Both the position numbers and the translations under genes were made by a program. Of a stretch of DNA of 64,000 nucleotides, positions 32,020-42,599 are shown in pieces (the first letter of the stretch is position 1; the number at the start of each line of letters is the position of its first letter). Source of the DNA: Elgaria multicarinata webbii (taxonomy: Eukaryota > Chordata > Lepidosauria > Squamata > Anguidae). The stretch spans positions 6,659,001 to 6,723,000 of the forward strand of contig NC_086182.1 in NCBI RefSeq assembly GCF_023053635.1. The letters are read 5' to 3'. The notes under the pieces were generated by a model. The model had not been told where the DNA came from, made no database searches, and saw nothing but the letters and a program-made list of their open reading frames with translations.

Positions 32020-32212
32020 CTGCAGGAGCTATACTAGAGTGACCAGATACAAAAAGAGGGCAGGGTTACTGCAGTTGTGATGAAGAGGGAACTTCACCTG
32101 GTGCTGCATGCATACAAATGACACCTGCTGAAATTCCCTTTTTCTATACAACTGTGAAAGATACAGGAGCCCTGTCCTCCTTTCTATATGGTCAACCTAA
32201 TCTATACTCTAG
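32020..32212. mobile_element. hAT-type MITE, TAGGGTGACC family, inner-to-outer half
   Basis: Starts at the inner end GCAGGAGCTATACTAGAGTG and ends with the decayed outer end CTTTCTATATGGTCAACCTA. Confidence 0.75.
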
Positions 32213-32214
32213 GG

Positions 32215-32530
32215 TGACCATATAAAAAGGTGGACAGGGTTCCTGTATCTTTAACAATTGTATTGAAAAGGGAATTTCAGCAGGTGTCATCTGTATATAT
32301 GGAGAACCTGGTGAAATTCCCTCTTCATCACAATGGTTAAAGCTGCAGGTGCCCTGCCCTCTTTTAAATCTGGTCACTCTAGTATAGCTCCTGCAGCTTT
32401 AACTGTGGTGATGAAGAGGGAATTTCACCAGGTTCCCCATATATACAAATGACACCTGCTGAAATTTCCTTTTCAATACAACTGTTAAAGATACAGGAGC
32501 CCTGTCCAACTTTTCATAGGGCCACCCTAG
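32215..32530. mobile_element. hAT-type MITE, TAGGGTGACC family, long form
   Basis: TAGGGTGACCATATAAAAAG ... CTTTTCATAGGGCCACCCTA, with the inner palindrome TCTGGTCACTCTAGTATAGC near 32375. Directly abuts the preceding copy. Confidence 0.82.
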
Positions 32531-32664
32531 GCTACTCCCTGCACCTGTGAGCAGAAATGTACAGGACTTGCACTGAGAGGAGGCCTTCCATTGACACTCT
32601 ATTTGCTGGGGTGGGTGGGGGTGTTCTTGATTCTTGGTTTGCTTAAGGTTTGCCTGACACTTAC

Positions 32665-32790
32665 AAATTCCAGAAGGGGGTAACCCTGTTAGAACAAAAA
32701 TATCTTGTGCCACTTTAAAGATTAATAGATTTATTGTGGTGTATGTTTTCTTGGACGAAAGCCCACTTTTCCCGATGCATGAAGTCGCCG
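32665..32790 (-). repeat. Sauropsid dispersed repeat fragment (GAAAGCCCACTTTTCC type)
   Basis: TTGTGCCACTTTAAAGATTA and TTGGACGAAAGCCCACTTTT with GATGCATGAAGTCGCC: the complement of the familiar reptile text in which a GCATC(T)GACGAAGTGGGCTT word precedes a TTTAAAGGTGCCACAAG word. A second piece lies at 33105-33190. Confidence 0.5.
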
Positions 32791-33104
32791 GATATATACA
32801 TGGGCATTGGAGCGGGGAATGGGCATTGTAAACCGTGAGCCAAAGGGCCTGGCGAAGCAAGAAGTTCCGCCGGCAGGCTTTTCGAGGCAGACCTCAAACC
32901 TCTACAAGATAAGCACAGCGGCCATTGGCAAGAGCAGCAATGAGCGATAGCGCTAACCTCCCTCGCTTCTGTCCTTATCTTGCAGCTTTGCATAGATTAG
33001 AAATGTCACAGACCTGCTGTGCCTCTTGCATTTCGTGGCCTCTCGGCCCCACTGTTTACCGTTTCCACGTGTGGGTGGATGGGTGTGGACCTGTCAACTG
33101 AGGA

Positions 33105-33190
33105 TACCCTTCATGCATCCGGCAGTGACGTTTGTCCATGAAAGCTTCTGCCACAGCCACAACAGCCCGGGGAGTCTTTAAGGTGCTGCA
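33105..33190 (+). repeat. Same dispersed repeat, plus orientation
   Basis: CTTCATGCATCCGGCAGTGA, CCATGAAAGCTTCTGCC and GTCTTTAAGGTGCTGCAACG in the same order as the family. Confidence 0.5.
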
Positions 33191-34617
33191 ACGCTCTTTG
33201 CAGTTTTATCAATATGATTGCTGACTTTCATTAGCAATCGCAGCTGGAGCAGCTGATATCATCAAGGCTGTGGGGAAATCGAGCAGGGAATTACCAGGAA
33301 TAGGAGCCAGAAAAAGGCGAGGGGGCTGTGGGTAAGCGAAAGGGGGGGGAGAGGGAAGAATTTGAGCCTCTGAAGTGGGCTGACGCTATTGCAACGCTGC
33401 CCTGGCCAGCCAGCCAGCCAGCCTCCCGCCCCCACCATCATTACATAACTCTGCGTTGCACAAACCTGGGAGTCGATTCTTTCAGGGAACTTCCAGATCT
33501 AGCCAGGTGATGCCTGTCCCAATTCTTGCTAAATCCCCTGAAGATTTAGCCCATGCTGATGATCTTTCCCCCCGCAAGTAAGCCAGTAGCCAAAAGCGAA
33601 GCGGGAAGTCTTACGTATTGCCTTGCACGAGCTTAGCACAGGAGGTCAGCAGGTAAAAGGGTTTGCAGGTAAGCCGTTTGCTGTGGGGACGCCAGCAAAT
33701 TGCATTAAGAGATTGCTACACAAACCGCTTAAGCTTCGGGTGAGGGTGATGTGGCCGTGGTGGGCAGACAATCCTTCATTTCCCTACCAGCCCCGAAGTG
33801 CCAAAGGGTTGGTCTGAGCCCGGCCCTTGGTCGACCGGCCCCTGTTGCCATCCGGAACTGATAGCATGGAGCGGGCTTCACTTTCTTTTCGCCTTAAAAT
33901 TAACCTGAACGTACATTGATTCATTTCAGTATCTCCCCAACGCCATCCCTGCGCTGCTCAAGAAGCCACCAGCCGGTTTTCATTCCTAATACATCGTGCG
34001 CCACAGGTTAAGCATTGGGCATTTGGACAGCTTTGGGAGAGGAACGTGGTGTAAGCCAATGACCTCGGCTTTCAAGTGCATGTTGGGAAAACTGCTTCCT
34101 GACCGGGAGCGCACGTGCTGCTGATATCAACAGTTGTGCTGAAGCTGAAAAACGTCTCCATCCAGGCAGGCGTGAGCCTTGCTACTACTCTCTCAAAGCA
34201 GACCCGGATGTTGGCACATTTCAGGGTGCCTCTTTGCAAAACATTGCTAGTTAAAACAAAGCTCAGCTGTTTCCTTGCTTGTCAGTTCAACGTAACACAA
34301 GAAGTCCCCCATGAATCAGAGCGGCTGCAGAGCCCGGTTCTTCCTTAAGCCTGCAGGTCTCTTGGAGCGGGTGCGGCCTCTCCTTTTCGCGCCCTCCTTC
34401 CCTGCCTCCGCAGCAAGAAAGGGGAGCAGGTTGGGAGCTGCCAGCCCCAAGCTGACGCATTCGGGGATGCTGTCGTGCTCTGCAGGCGAAAGGTTTGACC
34501 TGGAACCAGTCCAAGTAGGGGAAGGGGAGGGCCCGGCAGCAGAAAACGAAGGCAGGCCAGACAGCAGCACATCACAAAGGGTAGGCCCTTGCTTGACTCG
34601 GCTAGGCTTCAGAGGGG
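33191..34617. other. No gene recognised
   Basis: Unique-looking, moderately GC-rich. Some GTAAG-like words occur (33666, 33568) but without an open, bounded exon. Confidence 0.4.
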
Positions 34618-35908
34618 TGGGTGCAAGATGTTATGGGGAGACCTTTTTCTCCCTCTCTCGAAATACTAGAACCCAATGGGGTCATCCCATGAAACTGATG
34701 GGTGGGAGAACCAGGACAAATAAAAAGAAGTATTTTGAGACTGAATCCTGGCAAGACAGAAGCCCTGTGGGTGAGTGGTTCCCGAGTCCGGGAGACAGGC
34801 TCATGGCCTGTTCTAGATGGGGTTGCTCTGCCTCTGAAAGAACAGGTTCGTAGTTTGGGGGTACTCTTAGACCCATTTCTGTCGTTGGAGGCTCAAGTAG
34901 CCGCCACGGCTCGGAGTGCCTTTTACCATCTTCGGTTGGTTCGCCAACTACGGCCTCTCCTTGACAGGGATAGCTTGACCACGGTGGTACAGGCATTGGT
35001 AACCTCAAGGCTAGATAACTGCAACACGCTCTATGTGGGGCTGCCCTTGAAGCTGCTCCGGAAGCTGGAGCTAGTGCAGAATGCTGCAGCTCGGCTGTTG
35101 TCTGGAGCTGCCCCTTTCCGGCATGGAACTCCTCTGCTGAGGGAACTGCACTGGCTCCCTATTCGCTACCGGGCCAGGTTGAAGGTTCTTGTACTTGTGT
35201 ACAAAGCCCTAAACAACTTGGGACCAGGACCTGAGAGAGCTCTGCCTTCTCCCTTACCAACCTGCCCGGTCCCTGAGGTCATCCGAGGGCCTGCTCCTGG
35301 TGGGTCCACCTAGATCCATCCTCCGGTTGGAACCCGTGGAATTCCCTGCCTCTGGAGGTCAGGCAGGCTCCAACCTTGTACTCCTTTCGGTGCCTCCTGA
35401 AAACATCTTTATTCCAGGAAGCCTTTCCTTAATATGCAGCCTTGAATCTCTGTGTTGTTGTTTTTTGCTTCTTTTTAAATTTTGTTTTAACTGTTTTATT
35501 CTGTTTTTATTTTCATTTTACACCACTCTGAAATTGTTCAATGGGGAGCGGTATGTAAATATTCTAAATAAATAAATAAATAAATAAGTACTTCTTCACA
35601 AAGCACATAGTTAAATTATGGAACTCACTACCACAAGATGTAGTGATGGCCACCAATCTGGATGGCTTGAAAAGGGGGTTGGATAAATTCCTGGAGGCAA
35701 AGGCTATCCATGGCTACTAGCCCTGATGGTTGGGTGCCATCTCCAGTATTCAAGGCAGTAAGCCTGTGTGCACCAGTTGCTGGGGAACATGGGTGGGAGG
35801 GTGCTGTTGCATCATGTCCTGGGTGATGGCTGGTTGGCCACTGTGTGAGCAGAGTGCTGGACTAGATGGACCCTTGGTCTGATCCAGCAGGGCACTTATG
35901 TTCTTATG
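34618..35908 (+). mobile_element. CR1-like LINE 3' end, split by an L2 insertion
   Basis: Left part 34618-34734 (GGGAGACCTTTTTCTCCC, CCCAATGGGGTCATCCCATG, GACAAATAAAAAGAAGTATT) and right part 35591-35908 (ACTTCTTCACAAAGCACATA, GGATGGCTTGAAAAGGGGGT, CCAGTTGCTGGGGAACATGG, GATCCAGCAGGGCACTTATG, TTCTTATGAG). The two parts join exactly as in the uninterrupted copies. Confidence 0.88.
34735..35590 (+). mobile_element. L2 LINE, C-terminal coding plus 3' tail, inserted in CR1-like repeat
   Basis: Encodes PGKTEALWVSGSRVRETGSW, SLGVLLDPFLSLEAQVAATA, SRLDNCNTLYVGLPLKLLRK, LHWLPIRYRARLKVLVLVYK and more, with a frame shift near 35230 and a further loss at about 35333, then a 3' UTR ending GGGAGCGGTATGTAAATATT and an (AATA)n tail. 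AAGTA-like words on both sides of the junction may be a short target duplication. Close to the 14765 copy, so young. Confidence 0.9.
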
Positions 35909-35966
35909 AGGGAAACACAGGCCCAGCCTTCCCTGTTATGAGGGAAACACAGGCCCAGCCTTCCCC
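35904..35966. repeat. Tandem duplication of a 32-bp unit
   Basis: TTATGAGGGAAACACAGGCC then CAGCCTTCCC occurs twice head to tail immediately after the CR1-like 3' end. Confidence 0.8.
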
Positions 35967-36339
35967 ATCTGTGCAAAGTGGCGGAGGGGAGGGGGAGAAT
36001 TGGTAGCTTGAAGGGGGCACTTTGCTCTCGCAGGCCTTTATCGTCCACTGCAAACCTTCCCATGGTTGTTCTCCAAAGGTTTTTAGACCTAGTTGAGCTC
36101 CAAAAGCAGAAGTGAGGCTGGCTGAGGGAAAGGCAGCTTCTATGGGGCAGTTAGGGTGGGGGATTTGTAGGGGGTAGGCATGGTTAAGCACCCCTCTTCC
36201 CCACCACCTCCTTCCCCATGAGTTGTGGGTTTAGGTAGACAAGGATGTCACCAGCTCTTTCGCACCCTGCTGCATGTGAGGCAGAGGCCTGAACGAAAAG
36301 AGAGGGGAAAGAAACCAGGGGGCCAGCTGTGCCCACTCG

Positions 36340-36560
36340 CGGGATGCTTCCAGACACCCATTTTAATCACTGCCTTTGCTCTGATTCATTCACAGAATTA
36401 TGCAGGGTGGTGGTAGTATCGGGCGTAGTTTTCCTACACTTGCCACCCTCTGGTGTTTTCCCATTGCACCTTTCGTTCTTTTTTCTTCCCGTGGAAAATC
36501 CATTAAGAAAGACAAGAAGAAACCGCTGCACGTTTTCTAATGGTTAGCACTAGGACCCCT
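36340..36560. mobile_element. MITE with GATGCTTCCAGAC ends (family A)
   Basis: Left GGGATGCTTCCAGACACCC, right GGACCCCTCCATCTGGAAAC region; interior CTTCCCGTGGAAAATCCATT as in 20933-21147. Approximate edges. Confidence 0.5.
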
Positions 36561-36902
36561 CCATCTGGAAACACCAACGGCTGCCCTTTAGGCCAACACT
36601 GAATACACAGTAATTGTTCCCGAAAAGGCGTCACAAAGGGCAGGGGGCGCCAATAACTCCTGTTTGTCAACTTTATCAAGACTCGGGGAAGAATCAAAAG
36701 GGGAGGATGGACCCCGCTAAATGTCAGTTCAAGGTTTAATGGCGAAAGGATGACCTTGCCAATGGGCGTTAGTGCCTGCCCCGCTTTGGTGCTCCTTTTC
36801 GGAGCATTTCGTTTGCATTTCTCCCCTTTTTCGGTGCTTCTAAATTGCGCAAATGGGTCCGTACTTTCTCTTATTATTTTGGGCACAGATGACCCCATCT
36901 GC

Positions 36903-36985
36903 AGTCTCGCCTTGTCAATTTCCCACTCGCCTTCTGAGCTTCCTTTGATGTCTGTAACATACAAGGAAATTGACAAGGCGAGACT
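36903..36985. other. Perfect 21-bp inverted repeat with 41-nt loop
   Basis: Left arm 36903-36923 (starts AGTCTCGCCTTGTCAATTT) and right arm 36965-36985 are exact reverse complements; the loop is 36924-36964. It could be a small fold-back element or a transcribed hairpin; nothing shows transcription. Confidence 0.7.
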
Positions 36986-37283
36986 ACGCATTGTAGACAG
37001 GCGATTCTGCATGCTGAGCACTCATGAGAGACTGGGAATAACATTATATATACATCACACACATGAACCCATTGGTGTACTTCTGAAGCACACCCACAAA
37101 GGTGGTGAATGAAATAAGTGCTCTGAAAAGGGGTAGCAATCGAGCAGGCGGGGCCCGGGGAAGTTTTCTGTCATAGGGACGAAGAGACAGAATGGGTTGC
37201 CACGCAAAGGACCCTGGGATACATGCAGGAGGCAGGCTGGAGGACTATGGGGGGCAGAAAGAAGACATGCCAAGTGTCTGCAC

Positions 37284-37362
37284 AGAATGCCCAGCCTAGG
37301 GCATTCTGGGAGATGCAGTCCAACACATCTGGAGCGCTCCAGGTGGAGGAAGGCTGCTCTGG
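37284..37362. mobile_element. Half copy of the 1225-type hAT MITE
   Basis: GGGCATTCTGGGAGATGCAG, TCCAACACATCTGGAGCGCT and GGAGGAAGGCTG match the right arm of 1225-1334. Confidence 0.6.
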
Positions 37363-37879
37363 AATAATGTGGGTTGTTCAACAAGCAACCAACCCACTGC
37401 AGCTTATTCTACAGGGTGGCTTAGCGTGATGTGAGAACCAGTCAATATAAACAGACAGGCAGACAGGATGTAGCCAAGTTTGCTAATTCAGCAGTTGAAA
37501 TAGAAATAAATAAAACGGGTCCGATAACGAAGGAGGAAGGGCAGGAAGAGGAACAAATCTATTCCCGCACTAAAAACGAGAACTTCTCTACCTCCATCAA
37601 ATAGAATTGCTCATGTAGAGAAGCCAAATTCACTAAAGCCCAACCAAAACAGCAACACATCACAGGATGCCGAGCAGATGTCCCTGTCTCCGTGCGTAAT
37701 TACCAGTAATAGATTATTGGCATTGTACAAAAAGCAGCCTGTGCCACACCTTCAGCAAAATATATACAGCATAGTACATGCTATAAAGGAAACCAAGGGC
37801 CGCCTTCTCTGCTAAGACAGCAGCGCCCTATATCCATTGCACCTGCTGCACGTCTTTCATTTATACCCTGGAGAGTGTC

Positions 37880-38330
37880 CCCAGCCTGTTCTGGTTTTAA
37901 AGGGCCCGCACACATCAAGCGTTTCCCCCTCTTCTCGGGTGTAATGTTCATAGATCCACATACGACTTAAGAAATGTTAAGAGCAGTTATTTGAAGGGTA
38001 ATTAATTAGGCAGCTGAGGATAAAAAGGGGAGTTTGGGGAGGGTTATTTTTAATTGCTTGTGCTGAAATATGTAATAATAGACTTTGGAATGTAGCCTGT
38101 TTTGTCCCTGGTTTTGTTGAGTAGAGAGAAAATGCTAATAAATATGTATCACTTTTCCCTCCTCCTTCCCCCCCCTCTTTTTTCTAATCCTATACTTTTC
38201 CCAGTTGCCTTCCAGCCAAGATTCTCGGAGCAATTAAAAGAGCTCTAATTAAGCATGAAAGAAAATATAAAACCAAAGCAAATTAAAGTAATGAGTTGGA
38301 TAGTCGGGTTGGGAGTGGAGGGAAGGAGGA
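37880..38330. promoter_or_regulatory. Candidate conserved non-coding element, AT-rich with homeobox-type sites
   Basis: An AT-rich block with no repeat signature, dense in GGGTAATTAATTAGGC, TAATTGC, CTAATTAAGC and AAATTAAAG words and without open frames. Such blocks are typical of vertebrate enhancers, but conservation cannot be judged here. Confidence 0.3.
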
Positions 38331-38479
38331 GATTTCAAGCTTCGAGTGCAGTTATCCAAACTGCAAGATGAAGACTTCTTTGTGCTAAGAGCTGTACAGA
38401 TAGAAAAGCAGGATGGGGTGTTGCTCTACATGTCTCTGGGATCTGGAGTTCAGCATTCAGATAATTTCAGCTTTTATTT

Positions 38480-38709
38480 TAATTTATTGCATTTATATCC
38501 CGCCTTTTTTCCTCCAAGGAATCCAAGGCGGCGTACATAATCCTCCTCTCCATTTTGTCCTGACAACAACCCTGTGAGGTAGGTTGGGCTGAGAGCCTGT
38601 GACTGGCCCAAAGGCACCCAGTGGGTTTCCATGGCCGAGTGGGGTCTGGAACCCGGATCTCCTGACTCCTAGTCCAACACTTTAGCCACTACACCACACT
38701 GGCTCTCTT
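38480..38709 (-). mobile_element. tRNA-derived CORE-SINE-like element
   Basis: On the minus strand: tRNA-like head AGTGTGGTGTAGTGGCTAAA, GGAGTCAGGAGATCCGGGTT; core AAACCCACTGGGTGCCTTTG GGCCAGTCAC type; then ACCTCACAGGGTTGTTGTCA and an L2-like tail GGCGGGATATAAATGCAATA. Near-identical 15-bp flanks TTTCAGCTTTTATTT and TTTCGGCTTTCTTTT give the duplication. Confidence 0.85.
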
Positions 38710-38779
38710 TTTCGGCTTTCTTTTAAACGCCGAAAAAGAAGACGCAAGAACACAATCCAGAGATATGTACAATTGTGCT

Positions 38780-39830
38780 GAGTAGCAACATGGTTGCCAA
38801 CTTATCAACATGCCACTGTAGCTATACCTTTAACAGTAAAATGCTCTACCAGGCTTAGCAGCAGTGGACGCTGGTGGCTCCGATGTCAGTGGGGTGGTGA
38901 ATCCGCTCCGGATTTCAGTCAGAGCTCCTTGGATTGCTCCTTTAGAGCTCTGACTGAAACCTGGAATGGATTCACCACTCCACCGACATCGGAGCCAACA
39001 GCCTCCACTGATTACCATGTGATAATGTTTCTCTCCATACCGTGAAAAGTTTCACCTACTTATTTCTGCTGATTAAGCTGCTGCTAACGGTGCACAGGAG
39101 CAGGTTTGTTGGCGACCCTAAGCGGGAGAGTTTAGAAAAGCAGCCCTATGAGGGATGCGGTTATGAACACCACCTTTTAACTGCTCCTGGGCTTTTAGCG
39201 GCAGCCTGACACGTAGGAATTAAGTAGGTGAAGCTTTTCTCAGCACGGAGGCAGGAGGGAGCAAATGCACCCCGTGCCAATTTTTGTGTGTGCCAGACTG
39301 CTGCTGTTAAAGGCGTGGAAGGCCGTCCAGGTGGCAGCCCAAAACTGAATCCGAAAGGCAGTACAGGAAGAGAACCAGGGCGCTGCTGCTGTTTATAATA
39401 AGATACATAACCTCGCTGCACAGCAATGTTGCCAATTTTTAAATCAGTTCCTACACACACACACACACACCAGCTCGCTCTTGCGTCTTTAATCTACAGA
39501 TCTACAGAAACCAGCAGGTAAAACTTTTATGCATCAAGCTGTTGCTAAAGGCAGAGCTACACTGGCCGATTAAAAAGTTGGCAACCTTAGAGGCAGGGCA
39601 CACTGCTCCACACACAAAAAACGGCTGACCGCTCCCATTTGTTGCCATTGGTGGTTCTTTTGTTTTAGCCCCTGCGTTTTTAATGGCATGTTGATTAATT
39701 AGCAGGTGATAACCCTCAATCCCAAACCATGAAAGTGCTTCATCTGTTTGTTTCTGCAGATTGTGCTGCGGTCAAAGGCACAGGATTAGGACCGGCCCTT
39801 TTCCAGATCCGTTGGCGACTCTCATTCTGA
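38780..39830. repeat. Cluster of GTTGCCAAC-type MITE pieces
   Basis: Pieces sharing the words GTTGCCAACTT, AGCTGCTGCTAA, CAGGAGCAGG and TTCACCTACTTATTTCTGC occur near 38790, 39045-39120, 39150-39235, 39425, 39500-39595 and 39705-39820 in both orientations, with short spacers. A (CA)n lies at 39452-39470. Confidence 0.5.
38872..39012. mobile_element. CAGTGGAGG-family MITE, full length
   Basis: CAGTGGACGCTGGTGGCTCC ... GGAGCCAACAGCCTCCACTG with inner GATTTCAGTCAGAGCTC / GAGCTCTGACTGAAACC. Best-preserved palindrome of its family here. Confidence 0.8.
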
Positions 39831-40644
39831 TCGGATCAACGCATCAGTGGCTCACGCACGAAACAGAGCCGAGCCGGAGGGCAACCGCTATACAGAAGCC
39901 CAGCCGGCTTATCAAATTGCATGTGGTTTGTTGCCTCTTTCCCAGCAAGGCTCATTCAGAGCCAAGTGGATGAAAAATGCTGACCCATAACTGCACAGCC
40001 CCTTCCCTGCTTCTTTCCCTGTTAGAGACAAGAGGTCAGGGTCAGATCACGAGAGGGACTGTCAAAAGCTAAACCCAGACTCCTGCTTTTCTGCACAGAG
40101 GCAGCGGCGGCCAGGTCCTAACTTGAGTGCTGCCTGAACTGAGCAACTCAATACCTCTGCCCCATCACCTCCGGGAATAAAAAAGAGGATATGGCACCAG
40201 CCGGGGCTGCCCCAGGCCTGCCCGGTCCTGCCTAGTGCCTGGCAATCTGCAAGCGACTCATCCTCTTACGGGCAGGATTAGGTTTGGTTTTTTATGGAGC
40301 GGTGGAGAGGTCAACGTTGAGGCCAGTGGGACAGAGGCAGGAGCTTATGTGGCTCCAGGCGGGGAAAAGGCCGCGGGGCAGTCCTGAAACTGTGAGTCCC
40401 CGTGTGAAATCCACAAGCCCGGTTTCCCCGCAATTTCAGCCAAATCGTACGCCCCCTGTAGCTGTATAAAAACAGCAGCCGAGGGGCCAGTCGCAAAAGG
40501 TAAAGTGGGAGGCCTTGCTCTGCCCCATAATTCAAGCACTGCCATAGGAACTGGGGGTGGCACAGCTCCCCCCGAGGGGCTTAAAACCACCTCATGGGAG
40601 GTTTCAGGCCTAGGCTGCCTGGATGCCCTTTCCTGCCAGTCCTA
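39831..40644. other. No gene recognised
   Basis: Unique-looking; open frames on both strands without family resemblance. Confidence 0.4.
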
Positions 40645-41295
40645 GGGGCTGCCTATAGGCGGGGAAAGCCCCGTGGTGGCTGCGGAACGGCGCTACATCA
40701 GTTACACGACACAGCTGCAGCTTCACAGCCACCGTGGGGCTTTCCCACAAAGCTGCACATTGGAAAAAGTCAGGGACTTACCACTGTGTCATAGTGGCTA
40801 AAAGTGTCGGACTGGGAGTCAGGAGATCCGGGTTCTAGTCCCCCACTCGGCCATGGAAACCCACTCGGTGACTTTGGGCCAGTCACAGACTCTCAGTCCA
40901 GCCTACCTCACAGGGCTGTTGTTGTGAGGATAAAATGGAGAAGAAGAGGAGGATTATATATGCCGCCTTGGGTTCCCTTGGAGGAAAAAGGCAGGATATA
41001 AATGTAATAAATAAATAAATAAATAAACTTTTTCAATGGGAACAAGGTCGGTATGGTTCTCCCATCACCTGATGTCGCTCTGGGGTCAATCTGGTGGCGT
41101 TCCCTGGTGGAAGGTGGCCGGTGATTGGTCACTTTCCACCAGGAAGAGGGCAGGGGTGGGTCCGGTATCCAGATGGCCACCGGAAAACCCACACTCCCTC
41201 CTCGGCATGGGGATTCCCCGACGCCCCCACAGGAGAGGAAAACTGCGGAGTTTCTGAGGGAGGCAGCGCCAACTCAGCGCCGTGAAGACAGCCCC
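40645..41295. mobile_element. MITE with GGGGCTG ends (family B), split by a SINE
   Basis: Left GGGGCTGCCTATAGGCGGGG, right GCCGTGAAGACAGCCCC. Interior words CATTGGAAAAAGTCAGGGAC and GTGATTGGTCACTTTCCACC. Same order of words as the old copy at 30000-30393. Confidence 0.7.
40782..41029 (+). mobile_element. tRNA-derived CORE-SINE-like element
   Basis: Sense copy of the 38480 SINE: ATAGTGGCTAAAAGTGTCGG, GGAGTCAGGAGATCCGGGTT, ACTTTGGGCCAGTCACAGAC, CTACCTCACAGGGCTGTTGT, GGCAGGATATAAATGTAATA and an (AATA)n tail. Nested in the family B MITE, so it is younger than that insertion. Confidence 0.87.
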
Positions 41296-42087
41296 CTGGA
41301 TTGATGAGATCTTGTTGTGATTACGCAGTCATGAAAGAATGTAGCTCCGCATATGCGCAGGAATGGACTTTAGTTACTACTTCATCTATGCTCTGAGGCT
41401 GACCCCTAAAATTTGACAACAGGCTTCCATCCCAGTAAACCCACGTTCAGGTGAGGCTCTGGCTATTTCCAAGCGCACAGGGAGCAGGGCTGGGCTGACG
41501 TTGCTAGGGGAGGTTTACCTGCTACATTTCTGTCTGTTACACTGCTGTTAAAAAGGCCTAAGAGCTGCCCCACCCCCACCCCAGCCCCAATCGACAATCC
41601 GACTGGCACACCCAAGGATTTCTCTGGGTGCTCAACCTCAACACGGGCAAGGCTGATCGAGTCAAAGTTTTTCCTTGGACTTATGGGGCTGGCCGAGTTA
41701 GATGCTCGGCTTGCTTTTACTGGGGAAATTCAAGAGGGGAAATCCCCACCCCCTCCCCGTGCCTGAGAATTATAAACAAGGAAAAGAAAAACCACCCTTT
41801 CCGCAAGAAAGTGGGAACTGAGTCACTCAGATGCCCCGGGCTTCCTTGCACGCACTCCCCCACTGCGAGGAGGAGAAGGGCTGCAGAGCGCACACGGTGG
41901 AACCAGATGTTCAAGCCGGCCTTGAAGCCTGGAGCCAGCGCCCAGCTGTTTTTCTTGCCTCCAGCTATTAGATTACAAACTGAACTAAGTACCATTTGAA
42001 GGTGATCTAGCCAGCCTGAAGGGATATTCACATAGGCTGGGAAGTATAGGGCGGAATTCCCTCTGGAAAGCGGCACGGACTTTTGCG
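41296..42087. other. No gene recognised
   Basis: Unique-looking; GGTTTACCTGCTACATTTC near 41512 may be another piece of the GTTGCCAAC-type repeat. Confidence 0.35.
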
Positions 42088-42272
42088 TGTTTCCAGACAG
42101 ACGGCTCCTAGCGCTAGCAGCCCAAAGACACTGCCCATCTTTTCCTCTTTAGTAGATCTTCTTTTGCAGTATGAAAAAAGACAGAAGAACTATTGGGGAA
42201 ACACTGGAGGGTAACAAACAAACCAACCCTATAATTGCACGACAACAGCCTCGACTGGAAGCACCCTAAAGC
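42088..42272. mobile_element. Possible MITE with TTTCCAGAC ends (family A-like)
   Basis: GTGTTTCCAGACAGACGGCT at the left and GACTGGAAGCACCCT at the right are partial inverted repeats, like the ends at 20933 and 36340. Interior is AT-rich. Confidence 0.45.
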
Positions 42273-42572
42273 AAGAACAAGGCTGTGAGTAGCGATATAA
42301 GATTGGGTCCTTTGCCACACTGGCCAAACCTTGATGTGATCCCCCAAAGGCCAAGGTTCAAAAGGCTGGCTCAACCTCAGGCCTTACCAAGTGGCTGCTT
42401 GGGCAGGTCATTCTCTGTCAAAATCAGGGAACAATGGCTGCCCCGAGGTCCAGTATTAGGAAAATGTCGGGATGCAAATAAATGAATAAACATGCACCAC
42501 AGGCTGTTGAGAGAAATGTTGCAGACAGACAATGGGTTTTAAGACAGTTGAAAGTGGGTTTAAGAGATTCCC

Positions 42573-42599
42573 GTTCTCTCTCTCTCTCTCACACACACA
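42573..42599. repeat. (TC)n(AC)n microsatellite, left of hAT insertion
   Basis: Short TC then AC tract ending where the hAT element starts. Confidence 0.85.

Noticed and set aside
31837-32080. Frames with Cys-Val or Ile-Tyr runs
   Set aside because: Translation of the (TA)n(CA)n microsatellite.
36503-37021. 172-codon minus-strand frame
   Set aside because: No domain or splice context; it spans a MITE and the 21-bp hairpin, so it is most likely a chance frame.
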